Positions 59,792 to 64,000 of a stretch of DNA of 64,000 nt are shown here, piece after piece. A program made the translations under genes and the position numbers. Source of the stretch: Aphodoplasma sp045541115 (GTDB lineage Bacteria; Bacillota; Clostridia; UBA1381; UMGS1253); the NCBI GenBank assembly GCA_045541115.1, contig JAZQIM010000021.1:62001-126000 (forward strand), in the 5' to 3' direction. Under the pieces are notes generated by a model that was not told the DNA's origin, ran no database searches, and saw nothing but the letters and a program-made list of their open reading frames with translations. Position 1 is the first letter of the stretch; each line of letters begins with the position of its first letter.

Positions 59792-60334
59792 TTATTTTGT
59801 TTTGATTGAAATTTTTATTTTTGAAGATTTCTTTGCGCTTTTTGTATATTTACGGATGAGCACGTTATGATATACTATTGTGAATACGAGATATACAAAC
59901 ATTAAAATTGCCACAACGTAATATGCATACTGCGTATTTTTCAAAAACATAAGAACCGGACGAAGCGATGACGGCGAAGTTTCAATCGGGAGCCAACGTG
60001 TATAGAAGGGAAGATTGAGATAGAAAACCGCCAAAGTAACTGCAAGCGCCATATGAGCGTAATTTCTGAGAGTTACTGTGTATTCTTCGAGTTTTGGAAG
60101 CTTTGCAAAAGGAAGGACATACAGCGCTATAGTTGCAATCGCAAAAGCTAAAAATAATCCAAACATTGTATATTTGTATGTCAAAATATTTCCGAGTCTG
60201 CCCATCGCATAAAGATAAAAGCCATATAAGATGGGGTATGCGAGGATTATATATCCAAAATTCAAAAGCAATCTGTTTGTGAGCTTCTCCTCAATTTGTT
60301 TTGCGCTCATTTTTGTTATATCCTTAATCATCAT
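59792..60334 (-). CDS. Membrane protein of unknown function, four helices
   Basis: A 180-residue protein I do not recognise. Four hydrophobic segments begin near residues 25, 58, 92 and 135, and the C-terminus is strongly basic (KYTKSAKKSSKIKISIKTK). The N-terminal stretch is amphipathic. Start: ATG at 60334 after AAGGAGGAG. It is 33 bases downstream of rsmE and probably co-transcribed with it; nothing else hints at its job. Confidence 0.82.
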   Translation of the reverse strand: MMIKDITKMSAKQIEEKLTNRLLLNFGYIILAYPILYGFYLYAMGRLGNILTYKYTMFGLFLAFAIATIALYVLPFAKLPKLEEYTVTLRNYAHMALAVTLAVFYLNLPFYTRWLPIETSPSSLRPVLMFLKNTQYAYYVVAILMFVYLVFTIVYHNVLIRKYTKSAKKSSKIKISIKTK

Positions 60335-60367
60335 TTCAAAAACTCCTCCTTATGAAGTTGTGTGTTA

Positions 60368-61105
60368 TTAAAGAAAAAATTCGTAGTTTATCATGGAAAG
60401 TACGGCTGTCGATGCTGTTTCGGTGCGAAGTATTCTTTTGCCGAGAGTAACACACTCAAGATTTTCGTTTTGAATTTTTGCGATCTCGCTTTCCGATATG
60501 CCGCCTTCAGGACCAATGACAAAGGCGATGCTTTTTGCGCTTTTTGATTTTGAAAGAATATCTTTAAGCGTTGTGTTGTCTTCGTTTTCATACGCCGCGA
60601 AAGCCAAATCGTAATTCGATAATTCTTTTATTGCCTCATCGAATGTATAAGGAATCGAAACTGTCGGCACAATGCCTCGTCCCGACTGCTTTGCCGCAGC
60701 GTAAGCAATGCTTTGATAGCGCTGTGTCTTTTTTTGTGCATCAGCCTCACTATTTAATTTTACAACACATCTGTCCATAATGCAAGGAATAATTTTATTT
60801 ATTCCAAGTTCGGTGCATTTTTGGATTATGTATTCCATCTTGCCTGATTTCGGCAGTGCTTGAAAAAGCGTTATTTCGATTTCGGGCTCTGTGTCATTTT
60901 TCCTTTGCGAAACGATACTTACATTAACACTCGTTTTGTCGAGACTTTCTATTTTTGCACTGTAATCAATTCCGCACCCGTCACAAAGTTCGATCTCTTC
61001 GCCGATTTTCATCCGAAGAACCTTCGATATATGCTTTGCATCTTCGCCTGTAATTGTTATTTTATTGTTTGAAATATCATTTTTATCTATAAAAAATCGC
61101 GGCAT
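60368..61105 (-). CDS. rsmE: 16S rRNA (uracil(1498)-N(3))-methyltransferase
   Basis: A 245-residue SPOUT methyltransferase. An N-terminal PUA-like domain has ITGEDAKHISKVLRMKIGEEIELCDG. The C-terminal knot has the ALPKSGKMEYIIQKCTELGI, FVIGPEGGISESEI and LGKRILRTETASTAVLS motifs. It modifies 16S rRNA in the decoding region. Start: ATG at 61105 with GAGGTG upstream. It lies downstream of prmA but has its own promoter. Confidence 0.95.
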   Translation of the reverse strand: MPRFFIDKNDISNNKITITGEDAKHISKVLRMKIGEEIELCDGCGIDYSAKIESLDKTSVNVSIVSQRKNDTEPEIEITLFQALPKSGKMEYIIQKCTELGINKIIPCIMDRCVVKLNSEADAQKKTQRYQSIAYAAAKQSGRGIVPTVSIPYTFDEAIKELSNYDLAFAAYENEDNTTLKDILSKSKSAKSIAFVIGPEGGISESEIAKIQNENLECVTLGKRILRTETASTAVLSMINYEFFL

Positions 61106-61163
61106 ATTGCACCTCGCATACGACGATAAAATAAAATTCTGTCTGTGATTTACTTCAAATACT

Positions 61164-61192
61164 ATCTTATCAAATCAAAATAAAAAATGCAA
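61164..61192 (-). promoter_or_regulatory. Sigma-A promoter of rsmE
   Basis: On the minus strand, TTGCAT (61187-61192), 17 bases, TAAGAT (61164-61169). Confidence 0.6.
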
Positions 61193-61206
61193 GTTAAATA
61201 AAGAAA

Positions 61207-61237
61207 AAAATCAGATGCAGGCGTTGCATCTGATTTT
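61207..61237 (-). terminator. Terminator of prmA
   Basis: A 13-base-pair stem (61207-61219 with 61225-61237), with a T-run following on the minus strand. Confidence 0.92.
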
Positions 61238-61246
61238 ATATGCATT

Positions 61247-62212
61247 TTATTTTGCGATAATTGACGCCCATTCGCCTTTTTGATTTACCTGCAAAATTTC
61301 AAATTCCGAAGATATAAGCGCTTTTTTCACATCGTCAATTCTTTCGAGTATAATGCCAGAGCATATGAAAACGGCATCTTTTTTTAGAACTGATTTTGCA
61401 AACGGTGCGAGTGCAATTATTACATCGGCAACAATGTTTGCAAGAACTATATCATACTTCTTTTCACAGATTCTCTTGCGCGCATCAGTATCAGATAAAA
61501 CGTCTGCTGCGATTGCCTGATAGCGCGGAGTGCTAAAACCATTTTTTTGCGCATTTTCTATTGCTATTTTTGCGGCATTCGGGTCAATATCGACTGCGAG
61601 TGCATCGCTTGCATTTAGAAGAAGAGCAATAATTGATAAAATACCGCTGCCGCATCCAAGGTCAAGCACGCTGTCGCCGTCTTTGATATAATCTTCAAGC
61701 CCTTCTATACATAACTGTGTGCTCTGATGCGTACCTGTGCCAAAGCTCATGCCCGGATTTATATTAAATACTGTTCGTCCTTCGCTATCATCAAGGGGCT
61801 CCCACTCGGGCTTAATAAGAATATGCTTGCCAACCTTTAATGGCTTATAATACTGTTTCCAGTTTTCTGCCCAGTCTTGTTCCGACATGTTTTCAAGCGA
61901 TATTTCAAGCGTGCCGAAAGCGTCGTCTTCATCAAGCAATTTTAAAGCCTCCATTGCTTGCCTTACGGAGACGAGTTGTTCGCGTCCGCTTTCATTTTCC
62001 GTCACATAGATTTTGACTTGTGTTGGCGCAGTTTTTTTATACATAAGCGACTCGTCGACATAGTCCCAGTATTTAGTTTCATTTTCAAGGAAGTCATTAA
62101 AGTCTGCGGAATCTTCAATTTCCGTGCCTGTAATTCCTATGGCGTATAGTCTCGCGCACACAGGCTCAATTCCCTGTGTAGTTGTTTGTATTGACACTTG
62201 AATCCAGTTCAT
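61247..62212 (-). CDS. prmA: Ribosomal protein L11 methyltransferase
   Basis: A 321-residue class I SAM methyltransferase that methylates L11. The N-terminal substrate domain starts MNWIQVSIQTT. The catalytic part has NPGMSFGTGTHQSTQLCI, SVLDLGCGSGILSI (SAM loop) and DIVLANIVADVI. Length is normal. Start: ATG at 62212 behind AAAGGAG. It sits 15 bases after pheA, so it is transcribed with the aromatic amino acid genes; rsmE follows after a terminator. Confidence 0.95.
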   Translation of the reverse strand: MNWIQVSIQTTTQGIEPVCARLYAIGITGTEIEDSADFNDFLENETKYWDYVDESLMYKKTAPTQVKIYVTENESGREQLVSVRQAMEALKLLDEDDAFGTLEISLENMSEQDWAENWKQYYKPLKVGKHILIKPEWEPLDDSEGRTVFNINPGMSFGTGTHQSTQLCIEGLEDYIKDGDSVLDLGCGSGILSIIALLLNASDALAVDIDPNAAKIAIENAQKNGFSTPRYQAIAADVLSDTDARKRICEKKYDIVLANIVADVIIALAPFAKSVLKKDAVFICSGIILERIDDVKKALISSEFEILQVNQKGEWASIIAK

Positions 62213-62227
62213 TATTATTACTCCTTT

Positions 62228-63343
62228 TTATATGTTTGCGCCTTTGTAATTGCCTAAAAGCTTAAATGATTCGGAATTTTTTGAAAGTAAATCGAGCATT
62301 TCGTTTATAGATGAGTCGCAAAGACTCGCTTCAAAATCTATAAAGAAATTATATTGCCAGCTCTTATTAGGAATAGGTCGCGATTCTATTTTCAGTAGAT
62401 TTACGCCGTATTTTTCGAAGCTTGCCATAAGCTTGCACAAAAGACCTTTTTCGTGATTAAGACGAAACATGACCGATATTTTGTCGGCGTTTTTGTCCAC
62501 TGATAAATCCTTTGATATGATAACGAAACGTGTGTAATTATTATAATTATTATTTATGTTTTCGCAAATTGTTTTTAAGTTATAGATTTTTGCTGCCCGC
62601 TTTGAGGCGATTGCAGCTTTTGTTTTATCGCCTGATTCGGACACATATTTTGCACTTATCGCCGTGTTATGATATGGAACGAGATTAAAGTGCGGATATT
62701 TGCTTAAAAATGCGCTGCACTGTTCAAAGCCCTGTGTATGAGAATATACATCTGTTATGGTCTCTTCGGTAGCGTTGGCATTTGCAAGAAGGTTATGATT
62801 TATTTTAAGTATGTATTCTCCGACTATTTTACAGTCGTATTTTTCAAACAAATCATACACATCGCCAATTGAGCCGGTAGAAGAGTTTTCAATCGGCACA
62901 ACACCAAAATCTGCTTTTGACGTAAGAACATAATCAAATACGTCGCTAAAGCTTTTCAGACATTGTATTTTTGCACTTTCTCCAAAATAGCCGATTGCAG
63001 CCTCCTCAGCATATGAGCCTACAACACCCTGACATACGATAGTTGCATCGGAAATTTTTGTGTTGTTTTTAGAGGAGGAGAAAAGAGAGCTTTGATATTG
63101 TTTTGAGCTGCGCATAAGCTCATAAATAAGTGATGCGCCCCATTTGGACAAACTTTTGTCATCGAGAGAATCAAGGAAATTTTTTATAACAAGGTCTTCG
63201 CGTTTTGCATCGAAGACGCTTATGTTATTTGCAGTTTTATATGTTGCCACTTCCTTAGACAATTCCATGCGTTTTTCAAACAAGCGTGCAATTTCCCTGT
63301 CATTTTCAGTTATATCTTTTCTTATCTGTTCGATTTCGCGCAT
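62228..63343 (-). CDS. pheA: Bifunctional chorismate mutase / prephenate dehydratase
   Basis: A 371-residue P-protein for phenylalanine synthesis. Residues ~1-85 are an AroQ chorismate mutase (IRKDITENDREIARLFEKRM, then KREDLVI). Residues ~100-280 are prephenate dehydratase, with GVVGSYAEEAA, VPIENSSTGSIGDVYDLF and NYTRFVII. The C-terminal ACT domain has the ESRP phenylalanine-sensing motif (KIESRPIPNKSWQYNF), which predicts feedback inhibition. Start: ATG at 63343; its GAGGAG site overlaps the end of the DAHP synthase gene. Confidence 0.96.
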   Translation of the reverse strand: MREIEQIRKDITENDREIARLFEKRMELSKEVATYKTANNISVFDAKREDLVIKNFLDSLDDKSLSKWGASLIYELMRSSKQYQSSLFSSSKNNTKISDATIVCQGVVGSYAEEAAIGYFGESAKIQCLKSFSDVFDYVLTSKADFGVVPIENSSTGSIGDVYDLFEKYDCKIVGEYILKINHNLLANANATEETITDVYSHTQGFEQCSAFLSKYPHFNLVPYHNTAISAKYVSESGDKTKAAIASKRAAKIYNLKTICENINNNYNNYTRFVIISKDLSVDKNADKISVMFRLNHEKGLLCKLMASFEKYGVNLLKIESRPIPNKSWQYNFFIDFEASLCDSSINEMLDLLSKNSESFKLLGNYKGANI

Positions 63344-63347
63344 ATAA

Positions 63348-64000
63348 CTACTCCTCTACAATGCTGCGTCCTTCAACTGCAGCAATTTTTTCGATTTTGC
63401 CGACAAGAGAATTAAAGGACATAGGCGTAATTGATTGCTGACCGTCGCATTTTGCGGCTTTTGGGTTGTTGTGAACTTCGATTATAAGACCGTCTGCACC
63501 TGCTGCGATGGCAGCTTTGCTCATAGGCTCAACCATCCAGTGTATGCCGGTCGCATGTGACGGGTCGACTATTACGGGAAGGTGGGAATTGCGCTTTAAT
63601 ATCGGAATACTGCTTAAATCGAGAGAATTTCTTGTTGCTGTTTCAAATGTGCGTATTCCGCGCTCGCACAAAATTACGTTCTGGTTGCCTTCTGCCATGA
63701 TATATTCGGCTGCCATCAAAAGCTCTTCTATTGTCGAAGAAAATCCGCGCTTTAAAAGAAGCGGCTTATCTGTTCTGCCGAGCTCTTTTAGCATATCGAA
63801 GTTTTGCATGTTGCGTGCACCTATCTGGATTATATCAACTTTCTCCATAAATAAGTCGAGCGTAGAGATGTTCATTATTTCTGAAACAATCGGGATATCG
63901 TACTCTTTTCCGGCATTATATAAAAGTTCAAGGCCTTCTTTTCCCATGCCCTGAAAAGCGTATGGCGATGTGCGTGGCTTAAATGCACCGCCGCGCAAAA
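63348..64000 (-). CDS. aroF: 3-deoxy-7-phosphoheptulonate synthase (5' end outside the window)
   Basis: The C-terminal ~217 residues of a DAHP synthase of the I-beta type, first enzyme of the shikimate pathway. RGGAFKPRTSPYAFQG, IPIVSEIM, DIIQIGARNMQNF, KPLLLKRGFSST, ILCERGIRTFE and PVIVDPSHATG are conserved. The family length (~335-340) implies that about 120 residues lie past 64000; the frame stays open there, so this is a window edge, not a truncation. The gene leads directly into pheA. Confidence 0.95.
   Translation of the reverse strand, partial: LRGGAFKPRTSPYAFQGMGKEGLELLYNAGKEYDIPIVSEIMNISTLDLFMEKVDIIQIGARNMQNFDMLKELGRTDKPLLLKRGFSSTIEELLMAAEYIMAEGNQNVILCERGIRTFETATRNSLDLSSIPILKRNSHLPVIVDPSHATGIHWMVEPMSKAAIAAGADGLIIEVHNNPKAAKCDGQQSITPMSFNSLVGKIEKIAAVEGRSIVEE

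Overview
This window is chromosomal DNA from a low-GC, spore-forming Firmicute of the class Clostridia. The evidence is the gene set (gpr germination protease, a YlmC/YmxH-type sporulation protein, a Spo0E-like domain, PolC, RNase J, DnaD and a DnaI-type loader, AddAB, GlgC/GlgD pairs), strong AGGAGG ribosome-binding sites, TTGACA-N17-TATAAT promoters, and the conserved rpsB-tsf-pyrH-frr-uppS-cdsA-dxr-rseP-ispG-polC cluster. No species is assigned. Nothing looks like a prophage or transposon.

Layout. 0-6.6 kb: tail of an unknown gene, a DUF3006 gene, a HAD phosphatase, ilvE, a SulP transporter, and an operon of a DUF362 iron-sulfur protein, trmL and degV. 6.6-7.8 kb: a stretch without protein genes holding six tandem small-RNA-like units, each with its own near-consensus sigma-A promoter. 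tRNA-Pro(GGG) follows on the other strand. 8-18 kb: a minus-strand glycogen operon (glgC, glgD, glgA, glgP, a GH13 glucanase) ending in a flavoprotein and a C_GCAxxG_C_C protein. 18.4-23 kb: gpr, a pair of M16 peptidase homologues, and lgt fused in frame to a Spo0E-like module. 23-30.4 kb: addB, addA and a small membrane protein. 30.5-36.8 kb: yceD-rpmF, ylmC, nrdR, a PHP phosphoesterase, an oxidoreductase with a secreted stalk-domain protein, yajC and a TIGR04086 membrane protein. 36.8-44.4 kb: helicase loader and dnaD, an unannotated 46-residue gene behind a sporulation-type promoter, proS, rhaB and rnj. 44.5-57 kb: the polC-to-rpsB cluster. 57-64 kb: a P-type ATPase, a small membrane protein, rsmE, prmA, pheA and the 3' part of a DAHP synthase gene.

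Functional picture. The glycogen operon covers ADP-glucose formation, chain elongation, phosphorolysis and alpha-glucan cleavage. The large minus-strand cluster joins translation (rpsB, tsf, frr), UMP kinase, isoprenoid and undecaprenyl synthesis (dxr, ispG, uppS), CDP-diacylglycerol synthesis (cdsA), membrane proteolysis (rseP) and replication (polC). Between tsf and pyrH the RNA can fold into mutually exclusive hairpins, one of them a terminator.

The most unusual object is the 6.74-7.77 kb array. All six promoters are TTGACA-N17-TATA(G/T)T with GTGG before the -10 element. The predicted start of each RNA lies at or next to the first base of a long stem that pairs the RNA's 5' end with its 3' end. 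Five units then run directly into a U-rich terminator. The array looks like an old duplication of a three-RNA cassette. Units 2 and 5 show compensatory base changes in an internal hairpin, and units 1/4 and 3/6 have diverged in body while keeping the architecture. I do not recognise the RNA family. All assignments come from reading the sequence; no database search was run.
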